A DNA stretch of 64,000 nucleotides from Synchiropus splendidus (Eukaryota; Chordata; Actinopteri; Syngnathiformes; Callionymidae): positions 12,463,001 through 12,527,000 of the forward strand of contig NC_071336.1 in the NCBI RefSeq assembly GCF_027744825.2. Reading direction: 5' to 3'. The notes under the pieces were generated by a model. The model was not told the DNA's origin. It worked only from the letters and a program-made list of their open reading frames with translations, and ran no database searches. Positions 1 through 12,300 of this stretch are shown here, one piece after another. The position numbers were made by a program, and so were the translations under genes. Position 1 is the stretch's first letter, and every line of letters begins with the position of its first letter.

Positions 1-2680
1 TGGATCTTGAAGAAGGCGTAGGTGAGATAAAACAATGAAGAATAGACAACACATTTGGTTTGGCAACTTGAACTGCTGGTGGAAGTATTCTGGTCTGAGA
101 TGCAAGGAGGCGGCGACATTTTCAAATCAAATCTTTGAGCTGGAACAAGAGAGAAAACAATTTGGAAATCATTTCGCCTCGGGTTTATGAACAGTCATCC
201 TAGTACATATGATGAAATATGGTGATGTGTAGCACATAAATTATTACTTACTTTTCAAAACCTGTATAACATGGCCAGAAGTAAAAAGCAAAAATTAGAA
301 TTGGTTAGATGACAGATGTTGGAATAATGGCTGAATGCGTAGCCAAGTTTTAGAGTCCTGAGTCCTGTGATTGTGATAAAACTAAAGCAGTGGTTTGCTT
401 CCCTTTTTCCTCGAGTGCCACTTTATATATTGTGACAGTTGTGAGGGACAGTCAAGCCAAAAGACAGAGCAATATACACTAAAACGTCTGGCTTGATTTC
501 ATATCTATTTTAAAGTGTCACTGACAACAAACTCCACCAATATTTCTTGACCTGCTAATGGCACTTCTGTGCGCCAGATTGTCATTGCTCCCATGCAGGT
601 AGCTTGGCATTTTCTTGATTATTCTGGGTTTTTTTCCCTTTGTGTTCGCGTCCTTGAGCTCTTATTGCTAAATTTATCTGTCAGTCAGTTTTCTTTTCTC
701 TCCATTAGTTCTCCCTGTTTTCTCAGCTGTGCATGCGGGTTTCCATCACAAGCATATTTTGTTTGTTCTTTATTTACATTTTTTTTCCTGTGTCCCACAT
801 CACTTTCTGTTGCATTTTACTGGACTTTGTCTTTCACCACGATTGAGTGTCTGACAGTCTATTTTGTGTGTCTGGACGTATTTGTACTCCACAAGTGAGC
901 AGTGTCTCATAATTCTTGCTTGTTCTCTGTTCCCAGATTTTTTTCCATGGATCTGTTTGCTCCCAGTTTGGTGACACCATCAGTTCTTCCTTCTGTCTGT
1001 TTTTGTGTCACTGCCTGAATTAATAAATCCAGAATAAATAAATGTTATTCTTGTTGAGTCTGTTTGATGCTGGTTACCACTTGCACTTGGGTTTCCTGCA
1101 TGATTCCTGAGACAATACATAATTAAAAGTTCTGAGTTTTCATTCCATCTATATACAGACAAAAAAAATATGATTTGGGTTCCGGATACTACCATAAAAA
1201 TACATTGACTCTGGCAGGGTTCTCATAACTGGGTGAATGGCCAACATCACTGAAGGTAACCTCATGAGCCAAAAGCCCCCAGGCTGCACTAGTGCAACAC
1301 TGCTAGTTTTGATGAGCAGTATTTCTTTGTCAGGATCAAAGAGCCTGACATTGCTGGTGGTGTATTATTCAGGGGTTTATAGTGTATATTTCATTCTTTT
1401 GTAAAGCCAAATGGCTGCATCTAGTTCAGCAGTTGATCTATCTGCAGCCAGTTTCAGGTTATGGTCAGTCTTTTTGACAAGAGCTGGATGGATTTATACA
1501 GAAATGAAAGATTAATCCAAGACAGCCGTGCTGAAAATAAGGAGGACATTTATGTTTATTTTATTGTTCTTTTGCGTCATCTGGAGAACGATCACATTGA
1601 TGACACCCCATCATTGGCCATTCTTTATTATTATATAAGTTATTTCATTGTCACAAAATATTTCCACTGGAATAGGTTTTGCATTGATGTGTAGACACAT
1701 CAATGCAAATATGCAGATTTACAGAGTTCATTAGTTTAGCAATTTTAAGTTTGAATCTTGAACCCGGGAACAACATCATGTTAGTTGAGATTAAAATACT
1801 ATACATAGTTAGACACCCACCGTGTGAGCTGACGTCTGTCCTTTCTCTGTCACTCCCGATCCTGCAAGTTCCACTTTGGTTGAAATATAAGGCAGAGGGA
1901 TGTCAATTTTTTTCTGATGTATGCAGATCGATAGATAGATGTTCTTATGTCACGATGATGGAGTGATACCGACAAGAGCGTTCAGGATTGACTGAGGTGA
2001 TTTCACTCTGCGCACGGCTTAAAGCTCATCCATCACTTATATTTGCCTGTGTTTTGAAAACCAATAATCAAAAACCTATGTTTATTCTGTAATATGCAAA
2101 AGGGATCAGCCAAGCTGTTGTCATTCACCCTGATTCCTGATCAAACACACAAGAGGAGCATCAGGTGAACGCAAAGGTGAGTGTCAGAAGAATCAATGGC
2201 ATGTATTCATAACCTTCCTGCAGCTGTTGAACCAGAATTTAGTGTATGGAGCAATGACACAGGAAAAGATGTGAATGACACAAGACAGACTGAGCTTCAG
2301 GATTGGACCCTGCACTTTAGATTGAAGTCCTTGCTGAGTTGTTGTTTCAGACCCTTGCGAACACATGTCATCTTTTTCATGTGACTTGACCACATTGGCG
2401 ACATTGCACCCGAGTTAATGGGGAATGGGTTTAGAATCAGCTCTTCGACTGACATAAAGTTCTAGACCCTGGTGGAGGAGTTAAAAATCTCTGGACATAG
2501 AGACGGTGCATTTCACCCTTGGTGGCTCCTGTAGGTTTCATTGTGACCACTGACCACTGTGCAGTCTCAATTCCCTTCCATTTTGTGTGTCCATGTTTCT
2601 CAATACTCTATTTTTGTGGGGAAAAAAAACTGCTTCCATCTTCTGTCTGAAATATTACATATGCTCATGCTCTCTTTCTA
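1..2680. other. Intergenic DNA upstream of the first GPCR
   Basis: I see no convincing coding exon or RNA gene here. The stretch is AT-rich, with short open frames that have no recognisable domain. Around 1000-1110 a run with repeated ATAAATAA-type words looks like the 3' tail of an old retroelement, but I cannot name the family. A non-coding first exon of the GPCR gene at 2684 probably lies in this region, because a splice acceptor (pyrimidine tract then TAG at 2679-2681) sits directly before that gene's start codon. I could not place the donor. Confidence 0.4.
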
Positions 2681-2683
2681 GAT

Positions 2684-3541
2684 ATGTTGGCCAACTCAAC
2701 TCCAGTCGGCGGTCTGGCAAAGCCTTGCCGCAGGTCCGGACCGGGCCTTTATTTATTCACAGTAATCTCCGTCCTCAACATCCTCTTCCTCCCTCTTTTA
2801 ATCTTTGTCATATATGTGGCTGTCAAACTGCGGAAACGGCACCACCGACTCTCCAAAAAGTGGACCCACTCCGACATCTTCACTTACAACATGATTGCAA
2901 TGGAACTGCTAAAAATCGTGGCGATTGTTTTCTGCTTGTGCGGCGGCTACCTCGTGGACAAAAGTGCACATGATGTTGGTGAAAGCCTGTACTCCATCAC
3001 CTTGCCTGGGCAGACCCTGCTGCATGTGCTCACTTGTTTGGAACATTACTTGGCGGTGGTTCATCCAGTCACCTACCTGGGCCTCAGACAGGCCTCCGGT
3101 GCCAGAATTAGAAATATCACCATCATTTGTATTTGGCTTCTGTGTTTTGTGTTGATGGTGTTGTCTCAGAGTGTAATTCTTCTCGCTGATGCTATCAGCA
3201 CCTTCCTGCTGGGGATTGCTTTTGCTGTGTCCTGTTACTTAAGCACCTCATCGCTCTACGTGCTCAAGTACTCCGGTCCAGAAGAGGTCAACCGGGACCA
3301 AATAAAACGGAGGCTCGTGTGTATTACCTGTCTCATTATGGCAGCCATAATGCTAAGGTTTATTGGACTCTTGGTCTCTTCGGTGATGCATATGAGTTAT
3401 TTACCGTTGAAATTCAGATGCGTTTTAGCAATGTCTGGATCGTTCTTGGCCCTGCCAGGCATCCTGGTGCTGCCTCTGCTGTTTCTGCATCGGGCAGGAA
3501 GACTACCAGGCACCAAACACAGAGCACGACCGAGCCAGTAA
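2684..3541 (+). CDS. Rhodopsin-like 7-TM receptor, fish orphan type (copy 1)
   Basis: A 285-residue receptor in one coding exon. Hydrophobic segments fit seven membrane helices at about 22-48, 66-92, 105-127, 143-165, 166-197, 208-235 and 246-270. The N-terminal sequence has a glycosylation motif (NST, residues 4-6). Helix 3 ends in CLEHYLAVVHP, a class A DRY-box variant with His in place of Arg (EHY), which is unusual because that Arg is almost invariant. Helix 6 lacks CWxP and helix 7 lacks NPxxY. A splice acceptor TAG ends at 2681, so the 5' UTR is spliced and the ATG at 2684 is the natural start. It shares THSDIFTYN / HSDMLTYN before helix 2 and the helix 3 motif with the gene at 5017, so the two are tandem paralogues. 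I do not recognise the ligand; a chemosensory or leukocyte role would be a guess. Confidence 0.8.
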   Translation: MLANSTPVGGLAKPCRRSGPGLYLFTVISVLNILFLPLLIFVIYVAVKLRKRHHRLSKKWTHSDIFTYNMIAMELLKIVAIVFCLCGGYLVDKSAHDVGESLYSITLPGQTLLHVLTCLEHYLAVVHPVTYLGLRQASGARIRNITIICIWLLCFVLMVLSQSVILLADAISTFLLGIAFAVSCYLSTSSLYVLKYSGPEEVNRDQIKRRLVCITCLIMAAIMLRFIGLLVSSVMHMSYLPLKFRCVLAMSGSFLALPGILVLPLLFLHRAGRLPGTKHRARPSQ

Positions 3542-3659
3542 ACTATATTTATGAACATAGATGTTCGAATTACTCCATAATATTGGGTCCAAATTCTTCA
3601 TTAGATTGACATTTATTTTCATGATTGTAGGAGCGTAAACTAGTGATGGAGAAATATCA

Positions 3660-3806
3660 ACCAGTTAAAATGTATCAGAAGCATTATTTTTATTATTTAT
3701 TTATCATTACTGGTATTATTTATTTATTTTGTTCATTATTGCACAATGTACAGAAACACTTTCCTATTCTCTCTGACATTGGCAATAAAGCTTTCTGATT
3801 GTGATT
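3660..3806 (+). repeat. Retroelement-like 3' tail with AATAAA
   Basis: This AT-rich stretch has TTTATT/TATTTATT runs followed by a sequence ending AATAAAGCTTTCTGATTGTG. It resembles the common teleost LINE tail ending in ATAAAG and TTCTGATT words; a similar tail occurs at about 10480-10580. The AATAAA at 3784-3789 lies 240 bases after the stop of the first GPCR and could serve as its poly(A) signal. Family assignment is from memory of fish repeats, not from a search. Confidence 0.35.
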
Positions 3807-5016
3807 CCTGCGAGCTCCATCGACTTCATACGACTATTCATACTTCATACATAAGATGACATGCTTCAGAATGAGCATTTTTCATCAAATAAATGTTAAG
3901 AACAAAATGTGTTTTCTGTGGCTAAAGTACTTAATTTTCACTCACAGCCTCACAGCTAAAGATCCAGTTTGAGGTAAAGATGGTCAACATTTCTTGAGTC
4001 TTCTCCTGGCACTCTTTCATTCCTCTGGCTGCCTCTTGCTCTCCATGCACAGTGAGTTTAAGAAAGGTACTGGCTAAAGCTAGTTATTGGTCGATTGCCG
4101 TCCCTCATCTGTCCAGTGAGTCACTGGATTCTTTTTTCACTGGCAACACAGCCATGAATGGAATGTGAAAGCATCAAAGTGTTGGTCAAGACCTGAAGTG
4201 TAGGAGAGGAGGGAGCAAGAAATGGGAAAACTGACAAAATTGGACTCATACTGTACGCAACACTGAGTCAAGGAGCAAGATTAAGTGGTAAAGCTGGTAC
4301 TCTATAGTATTGATGTTAATGGTGAACTGTTTATTTGGTGATGACTGGACAGACAGTGGAGCACCCCACCCATCAGGAGGCTTTAGGGAAATGCCAAAAT
4401 AAGATGCCAGAATACTTTTCACCAAGTTAATGAGAAGCAATACAATATAAAATGTATGCCCAACAAACTATTTGTAAAATTGACTTTATCTCTGTCAGTA
4501 TTCACGGTTCTCACTCAGGTTTTTTTTTTTTTTCTTGTGATTTACGATCAGGTTTGACAGCACTCTGGCTCTGTGAATTGAGTAGAAATGCATGCAAAAT
4601 CTGTCACCATGCCGTGACATGACAGACGGTCATCTGAGCAAGTTTAACCAAAGCTGGGTATTCAAAGTGAATATCCAGTTCTGTGAAACGCTCGGCAAAC
4701 ACGGTATGTAGTCTTTATTAACATATATTCCAAATATTTGCTTTACCACACAATTATGGCAGAATTTTTTTGTTAATGATAATGTTATCGTTAAAAATTT
4801 CGAATTAAATTGTTTATTATATTGTTGTGTATATTTTCCTTGGTATTTCGGTTTGTAAATCTTTGATTCACTCCTTTATAACTTATGAATCTCTTTCATC
4901 TATATTGATGTATAGATGTCACCTGTTCCATAAGTGATGACCAAGTCGTTCCGAGGCGTTCCAGAACCTAATTGTTGGACTTTGTCTCCTCAGACCCCCA
5001 GGTGCACGTCGCTGAC

Positions 5017-5865
5017 ATGTCACTCAACCTTTCAGTCTTCTCAAACTCTTCAAACGAAAGTCAGGCATGTACCGGGCATGAGATGAATGCGATGTTTGAC
5101 TTTATCAAAAGTCTTCTTGTTCTTCCACTCTGCGTCCTGATCTTATGGCACGGTCACCAGCGATGGCGACAGCAGCATTCCTTCACTGAAGTGAGCCATT
5201 CTGACATGTTAACCTACAATGTGGTCGTCATTGAACTGGTGTGGGCTCTGGCACTGAGCTTGAAATATTTCGGACTGTACGCTCGTCTCCAAGCCTTGGC
5301 TTTTGCTGGAGAGCGGGTCAGTGTGATTTCATTTTATGGAGAGGCGTTCTCTCACATATTGTCATGTCTGGAGCGCTACCTTGCAGTCATTCATCCCTTC
5401 ACATACCAGCAGCTGAGGACCACTAATGGGGTGAGGCTCAGAAACGCAGCCATCCTCTTTATCTGGGTGCTAAGCGCTATGTGGATAGCTGTGGATTCTT
5501 GGACCTACCCGGCAACACCAGTCATTCCTTACATTTGTTTACTTATCTTTTGCTTGATGGCCTTCATATTTTGCAGCATCTCTGTTGTCTTGGCTCTAAT
5601 AGGTCCAGGTCCGGGAGACGGGCAAAGGCGAACACAAAAACGAGCCTTGCAAATTGTTGCAGCAAATCTGATTTTACTGATCGTTTCTTTTGTTTGCTTT
5701 CTGATTTGGATGGTGCTTCTGTATTTATCCCTGGCTAGTCAGCAAGACATTTGTATAATAATTGCAGTTTTAATTTGGCCAAACATGCCTGTTTCTTTGG
5801 TGCTGCCAGCACTGTATGTGTACAGAGCCTGGAAACAAGCCACTTGGTTTTGTTGCAATGGGTGA
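5017..5865 (+). CDS. Rhodopsin-like 7-TM receptor, fish orphan type (copy 2)
   Basis: A 282-residue receptor in one coding exon. The start is the ATG at 5017, just after a strong splice acceptor (CTCCTCAG ending at 4993), so the transcript has a spliced 5' UTR; open frame further upstream lies in the intron. The N-terminus carries three glycosylation sequons (NLS, NSS, NES). Seven hydrophobic segments lie at about 27-45, 66-88, 103-125, 142-160, 168-195, 210-237 and 246-270. The helix 3 motif CLERYLAVIHP (residues 118-128) keeps the ERY form of the class A DRY box. Helix 7 ends VLPALYVYR, without canonical NPxxY. The C-terminal tail is very short and ends in a Cys pair (FCCNG), a possible palmitoylation site. 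It is a tandem paralogue of the receptor at 2684. Function is unknown to me. Confidence 0.82.
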   Translation: MSLNLSVFSNSSNESQACTGHEMNAMFDFIKSLLVLPLCVLILWHGHQRWRQQHSFTEVSHSDMLTYNVVVIELVWALALSLKYFGLYARLQALAFAGERVSVISFYGEAFSHILSCLERYLAVIHPFTYQQLRTTNGVRLRNAAILFIWVLSAMWIAVDSWTYPATPVIPYICLLIFCLMAFIFCSISVVLALIGPGPGDGQRRTQKRALQIVAANLILLIVSFVCFLIWMVLLYLSLASQQDICIIIAVLIWPNMPVSLVLPALYVYRAWKQATWFCCNG

Positions 5866-8800
5866 CCCAGTGGTCAATAGGGGGCGCTACTTTTTAAGGA
5901 ACATTGTATTCATCATTTTTGCTAAATAGCCTCTAACCATTACTATTTTGAACAAAGGGGTGTTCAGAGTGCTCAGATCACAAGTCACAATATCTGTGTA
6001 CAGTAGTAACAGTGGTGCCTTTTGTGGTGACCTCAGGCAAGACACCTGACCCACCTTGCCTGGTGTGAATGTGAATGTATCATGGTGGTGGTTGGAGGCG
6101 CTGTTCTGCTCACATGGGCAGCCTCTGTGACCTGAGCAGCTGTGGCTATAAATGTTGCTTACCATCACTGGTGCGACTGCGGTAAGACTGCATTATGGTT
6201 TCTCTAAAGTGCTTTAGGTGTCTCACCCTAACCATTGAAAAATATAAATGGGAAGTGCTGGGACATGCAATGGTCACATGGATATAATCACAGCAAGTTC
6301 ATGTTTGATGAGATGTTTGTTTTTACCTGCATTTGTTCAATGTTATTGCTTCATTTTCCGTATACAGGACGTGACAGTTGCTCAATAAAATGTTTTCCAA
6401 CAAAAGTTGCCACTCACTCCTTCATTTCCTCCATCCAGATTTCACATTTGCATTTTTGCCTATTCGACTGTTTGTGTGTGGGTGTCTTTCCAAATGTACT
6501 GCAGGGAAAGATGGAGAACCGTTTAAACAAACCAACAGTAAGCAGTTTCCTTCTGTTTATTTCAGTGTTTTGAGTGTGACAGGTTGAAGTCTATCACAGT
6601 GATCAGACATGACAGACACATCAGACAAGCAGGCAAGTCATACACAATAAAAGTAGTCAGCTATATCGCACCTGAAAGGATTTTCCTACCTCAGAAGATG
6701 TTTCAAAATGTAATTTAATGCATCTTATTCCATAGTTGTAACATGACACATTTAGAAAGGCATTGAGTTTTTTTTTTGTTTGTTTGTTTTTGTATATTTC
6801 CAACATTCACTTTATTAAGGCGGTAATCAGAGGACGAGAAGACGTGTTGTTTCGAAGTAAAACATTGAATCTGGCACAGCTGTTTCAAGAAGAGGCCAAT
6901 TTCAGTTACCATTGAGAGTCAGTAAAGTAAAGTAAATCCCCGCTCCATGCATAAAGAAATGAGAATTAAATTGTATTAACCTTCATCTGATGATCATTTT
7001 GCCGTCAAAACCTGCCAAAGAAGCCAGGAATGCAAGTATTTGTATGAAGTATTTACATCAAGTTTCATGTGCTGTTCCTTATGAAGCAGAGAATTCACCA
7101 AAAGTATCACTTGAGCTCGACGAAGCGTCTCATTTCATGTTAACAAACAGCTGGAGCAGTGAGGGATTAACCAAACAGATGAATTCAGCGTAAGACAGAA
7201 CAAACTAATAAATAACAACAAAAACATTACACTGGTGACAATCAATAATTATAACTGCTAAACCCAAGAGTACTGTGTAAAAAAGTAAATGGCACTTAAT
7301 AGATTTAATGCACAAATTAGAACACAATCAAATTGAATAAATAATTCAAGCCGCTTGGATAGTCACAACGTGAAATGATGAGAATCTGGTTTTTGTCCAC
7401 CACATTTTTGCACACTGTTATGGTCAATTGAATTAAACCTCTGGGTGACAAACTCAACATTTGAGTGAAATGTATGCCACAATCTGTGAACCACAGTGTT
7501 CCAGTGCTTTTCAAACATTCCCTCCGTTTCACTTATTTTCTGTTTTCAAATGTACCGGTTTGTTCTGAAGGTGCAAGTTCAATGCCCTGAATTTAAATCG
7601 TGTATCACCACAGCAGGCCCTTGAAAACATTGATACTGTCATGCGTTGAGATCGTGACAGTGATCCACTTGACTTGTTGAATTGTTGTGAGTTGGAAATG
7701 ATTTTTTTCACTGGTCAATGTGTTTTCATTTGTCTTGATTTTCATTCACACACGATGAGCATTCAACAAACAATTATGCCGGTTTTTAAAATATAGAAGC
7801 ATTGGCTTAAGAAGTAAACATAACATTCCTCATTCTAACAATCGATACATACAAATAACTCCCAGCTATTCTCTATTTCATGACAATATTCCGTCGAGGA
7901 GATGGAATGACAGTCTTGTTGCAGATAATTCTTTCTTTTTAAATTATATTTACAAGAACTCATCAATATCCTGCAAAACTGTTAAGTGCATGGCTTTAAT
8001 TCTGCATCTCAGGTTCCCCACATCCACATCTTTACGTGCTTCTGTAAGACCATAAGAACCATGCTGGCTGATAAATTCATTGAGTTGTTCAGCTGAAAAT
8101 AACAAAGGAAGTCAGTGAAATACAACTAACATGGTTTCATGCTTAGTTTAACTCTCACATGAGGACAATATTAGATCCCAACAGTTTTTCATTTTTCCAT
8201 CCTAAATTTGTCTTCTACAGATGAAAAAAATGACAATAATATAACTTTTTTTTCTCACGTAAATGAGAATTGGTGGATGTCAATTTTATGTCACAAGAAC
8301 TGGAGGAACTTCATTGCAAACTAAATAGAATAAATAAATGAGTTTGATTTTTTTTTTTTTTGTGGGTAATTCATATTTGTTTAAAACAATGCTTTGAGTG
8401 AAAATAGCATGGACAGCCATATTTGCATAGGGAAAATGTGCACAGGCTTCCCATTGACAAGTGTTGGTGGACTGAAGGTCTTTGTTCCCATGGTTTAAGG
8501 AGCACATAGAAAAAAAGTTAAGTCATATCAAACACCTCAATATGCAATTTCATCCAAATGTACTACAAATTTGGCAGGAATCTGTTTGTCAATGGGTCTG
8601 GAGATGCATTTTTACCACAGAACTGAGGCCAACCATTTAAACGGATTAAGTCCTACATTTACCTCAGTCTGCTTGCTATAACTGAACATCAGTTATCTTG
8701 CTTTTGTTGACACTATTACATTGAGCTGTTTCCCGATGGATGAACTGCCATCTATTCAAACAAACGCCTCTCGCTGGAACAGTATTTGATTCGGGTACAC

Positions 8801-9301
8801 TGGGGATTGATTGATCTGATGGACAAAATAGAAATGATTTTATAAAGAATTTGATGTTATCTTTGATGCAATGCCATTTGTTGCACATGTTTGCAGTGTT
8901 TTGCCGACACTTCTTTTGGCCCGTATTTTCCTCCAACTTAAATTGCAGTGTTTCCTCCATCAGGTCATATCTGTCGTAAATCCACAAGTCCCTTTGTCTG
9001 TTGAGGTTGTTCTCCATAGCTTCCAAAAATACATTAATTGATCATCAGGCCCGTTTTTTTTTCTGTGAAAATGACCAATCCTGTGGTTTTCCCAACCATG
9101 ATGTGCTGGTGAGTGAAATATGAGAAAGGGGCTTTGTTTCCATCTCCCGACCTTTACCCTTAAGTTAAAAAAAAAAACAAGGGCAAATGTTGAAAAACAA
9201 AATAAAGCTCCGTCGCTGAGCAGGTGAATCACTGGCGTCTCCTCTTCATGCAGCACTCCTGAAGCCACAATCTCCCTTCTCCGCTTTAGTCCAAACAATC
9301 A
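5866..9301. other. Intergenic DNA and probable 3' UTR of the TRIM2-type gene
   Basis: No coding exon recognised. The right part probably holds the long 3' UTR of the minus-strand TRIM2-type gene, whose stop codon is at 9302-9304; mammalian TRIM2 also has a long 3' UTR. A minus-strand AATAAA (TTTATT on plus at 6811-6816) is one candidate end. Several T or A runs occur (for example 6768-6790 and 8349-8361). Confidence 0.4.
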
Positions 9302-12300
9302 TTATTGTAGATAGCGATAGACTTTGAAGCAATGGTTTCCAGAGTCCGCGACGACAACGTGTCCATCAGAGGTCAGAGCCAGACCCTGAGGCCCGTACAG
9401 AGGGTCTGCTGATGTGTTAATGTAAGAAAGAAAGGAGCCACTGCCATCAAACACCTGAGGAAGAAGAAGACATCCAAATGGTTAGATGCCAATCATCACC
9501 TGCCCGCTCAGCACCTGACTCACTGGGTACCTGAATTCTGCTGTTGCCCCAGTCAGCAACAATAATGTTTCCATTCAGGTCCACCGCAACACCAGTAGGG
9601 GCGTTGAACTGGCCGTTTCCCTCGCCGTTTGACCCAAATTTTAAAACCAGTTCCCCTTCTGGCGTGAAAACCTGGAGAACAATTGTTAATCAGTCAGCAG
9701 CTAGCAACAACCCATAGTTATTTGTCTGTACCTTGACGGAGTGGTTATGGAAGTCGGTGACTATTATTTCGTTGTTCTTGTTCACTGCTGCAAAGTGTGG
9801 ACCTGAAATAAAGTGGCACAGAAATGTTGCAATGTCGGACCTGGTTTAATAATCACTTTTATTGCATTGATGTTACAGCCTCAGTTTGGCCGTGTATTTT
9901 ATTAGTATTGCAAAGCACACGTGGAAGTACAGCATACAGTCGATACGGTACTTGTATTTGCAAAACTATCTCAGACCAAGCATTCGTAATGCACAGTGCA
10001 TCAAGTGCCATCAAGTTTCACCCATACTCAAACTGAGAGTAGTTTTTCAAAATATAAAGTCACCACAAATTGATAGTCAAATGATATGAAACTGGGATGA
10101 CGTTTAAAGTGTAATATCATGCCTCAAAAACATGTAACTGTATATTAGAATGGGTTTTGTCATCTCACAATTGCGGCTTTCAAGGACATGTAGAGATACG
10201 CCCATTTTGGTTCCCATTACCTGCAAACTGCTTATCTCCATTTCCACGACTCCCAAACTTGCTGATGAGCTTCCCAGTCAGCTGGAAGATGAAAACGGTG
10301 CATGCCTTGTTGTCAACGACGATCACATGACCGTTCTGATCCACTGACACTCCCTTTGGTCCCATCAGTCTACCTGCCCCGAGCTTGGCCTGAGGAGGAC
10401 GACAAGATAGTTAGCATGTTAGCTAAGCTACCAATATCATAATATTACAATGTTATAATATTATAATTAATAATATTATATTATTTATTTTTTTATTTAT
10501 TGTTATATGTTGTGTACAGAGCATGTCTGGAACACAATTTCCCTTGGGATTAATAATGCTTTTCTGATTCTGATTTGGATGAACTGGTGAAATTATTTCA
10601 TATCTATCGTTTCACAGCGTAGACTCACTTTAAACTTTCCTTCACTGGAGAAGATGCTGACCCACTTGTTGTCATAGTCAGCGATGATGATGTCACCGCT
10701 TGGGTGCACCGCGACACCTGTTGGTCTTTGCAGTTGCCCTGGCGACCGTCCGCGGACCCCAAAACGATTTTTGAATTCTCCTTGATTGGAAAATATCTGG
10801 AAAGAAAAAAAAGGTATTAGGATTTGTAGTTGAATTCTGTGACACCACTGTCTGTAATACCACTGTCTTGAAAGAAAATAAACTTAAAAAAAAAAACTGT
10901 TTCAGAGCAAAATGTGCCCTCTAGTGAGCTTTTAAAATCAGGACACTGTAATGTGCGAACCAATATAAAGCTGTATGCCACCATTGAAAACTGCCAATAT
11001 AAAGCTGTGACTCATGGAGATCACAATGTTTACATTCTTTTCTTCAACCTTTTGCTAGCATACTTAGATTATAAATCTCAACCGTGCAAAAATGAAAGAA
11101 CAAATTTATGTTTGGCTACAAGGAGAGAAAAGGGGATCTATTTATTTTGTGTGTGTAATTCAGATTGTTTACTCTTGGCTTTTGGCCCCTGGTGTGCTGA
11201 GACACTGCCAACCCTTTATGAAGTGTTCCTGTTAAACCTTTGCAAAATTGTTTAAGTCAGGGCATCCTCAACTCTCCTTCCTCCCAGACTTTGAAGCTTT
11301 TAAGCCTGTCTTGCAACTAGCCAACGAATAAATCAGTATTTGAGTTTCTACCTGAATACACTGGTTGTTACTGTCAGCAATCAGAATCCTTTCACAGGAG
11401 GAGGTTGCCACACCCTGTAGGTTGGTGAATTCTCCTTTGTTTCTACCTTTGGTGCCTGTAGATTAAGATAATGGAAAAACATCAAAAAAAGAAATGTAAC
11501 CATCACTGGCCCTTTACATTATCCTTGTCACATTGCCTAATACTTTTACCAATTCTAAAGATGAGGTCATCTTCAATGGGATTCTGAGTTTTTCGTCTTG
11601 GAGTCCCCAGTGCACTGCTGGCTCTCTTTGAGCCTTTCTTCTTTTGGCCTGGAGACTTCCCTCGCCTTTTTGCCCCCTCAGAGGATCCTGTAGAGGGTGT
11701 GGCATTGGCTGCCGAGTTGGTGGCTGTGGTGGTGGATGGAGACACCTGAAAGCAGAGAGGCATGAAGGCTTACCACGTCACCGTGATAACTTGAATAGCC
11801 AGTCCTCCTACCTCTATGTCTGTCTCCAGGGCCCGAGCAACCGTCAGCTTAAAGGGGCTTCCCTTGATGTGCTGGTCATACAAGCGAAGAGCCAATGAGA
11901 AGTCACCCTCTTTTGGCACCATGTAGACAAATTCATAAGTCCCGTTCTTGTGGTCGACTATTTCTCCATCCACTATACTACCATCTGGGGTAAACACCTG
12001 AAAGAAACAGTGCCAGATTAGTCACCATGAATTGGTCCATGGTGGTTTATTTTCCTCTGACAAACCTCTGCTGAAAGAATTGCATTGCCGCTCTTGCAGG
12101 CCCCCCCAGACTTGTCTCTGGTGACTATAGTGACAGAAGCAGGATGTCCCACCACGCACTGCTCCAGACCGGCACCCATGGCTTCACTTTGGCTTGCGAC
12201 GGCACTGTGACAGAAAGTCAGAAGTCAGTTTGTTCAAACAGTGCGAACACTTTTCCCTTTCACCTCAGCGCCTTACCTGGTCGTGACAATTGTCCCCAGG

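Noticed and set aside
569..898. Hydrophobic open frame of 109 codons
   Set aside because: Low-complexity T-rich sequence with no domain, no splice context and no conservation that I know.
4972..5016. Longer N-terminus of the second GPCR
   Set aside because: The extension has no ATG and crosses a strong splice acceptor ending at 4993.
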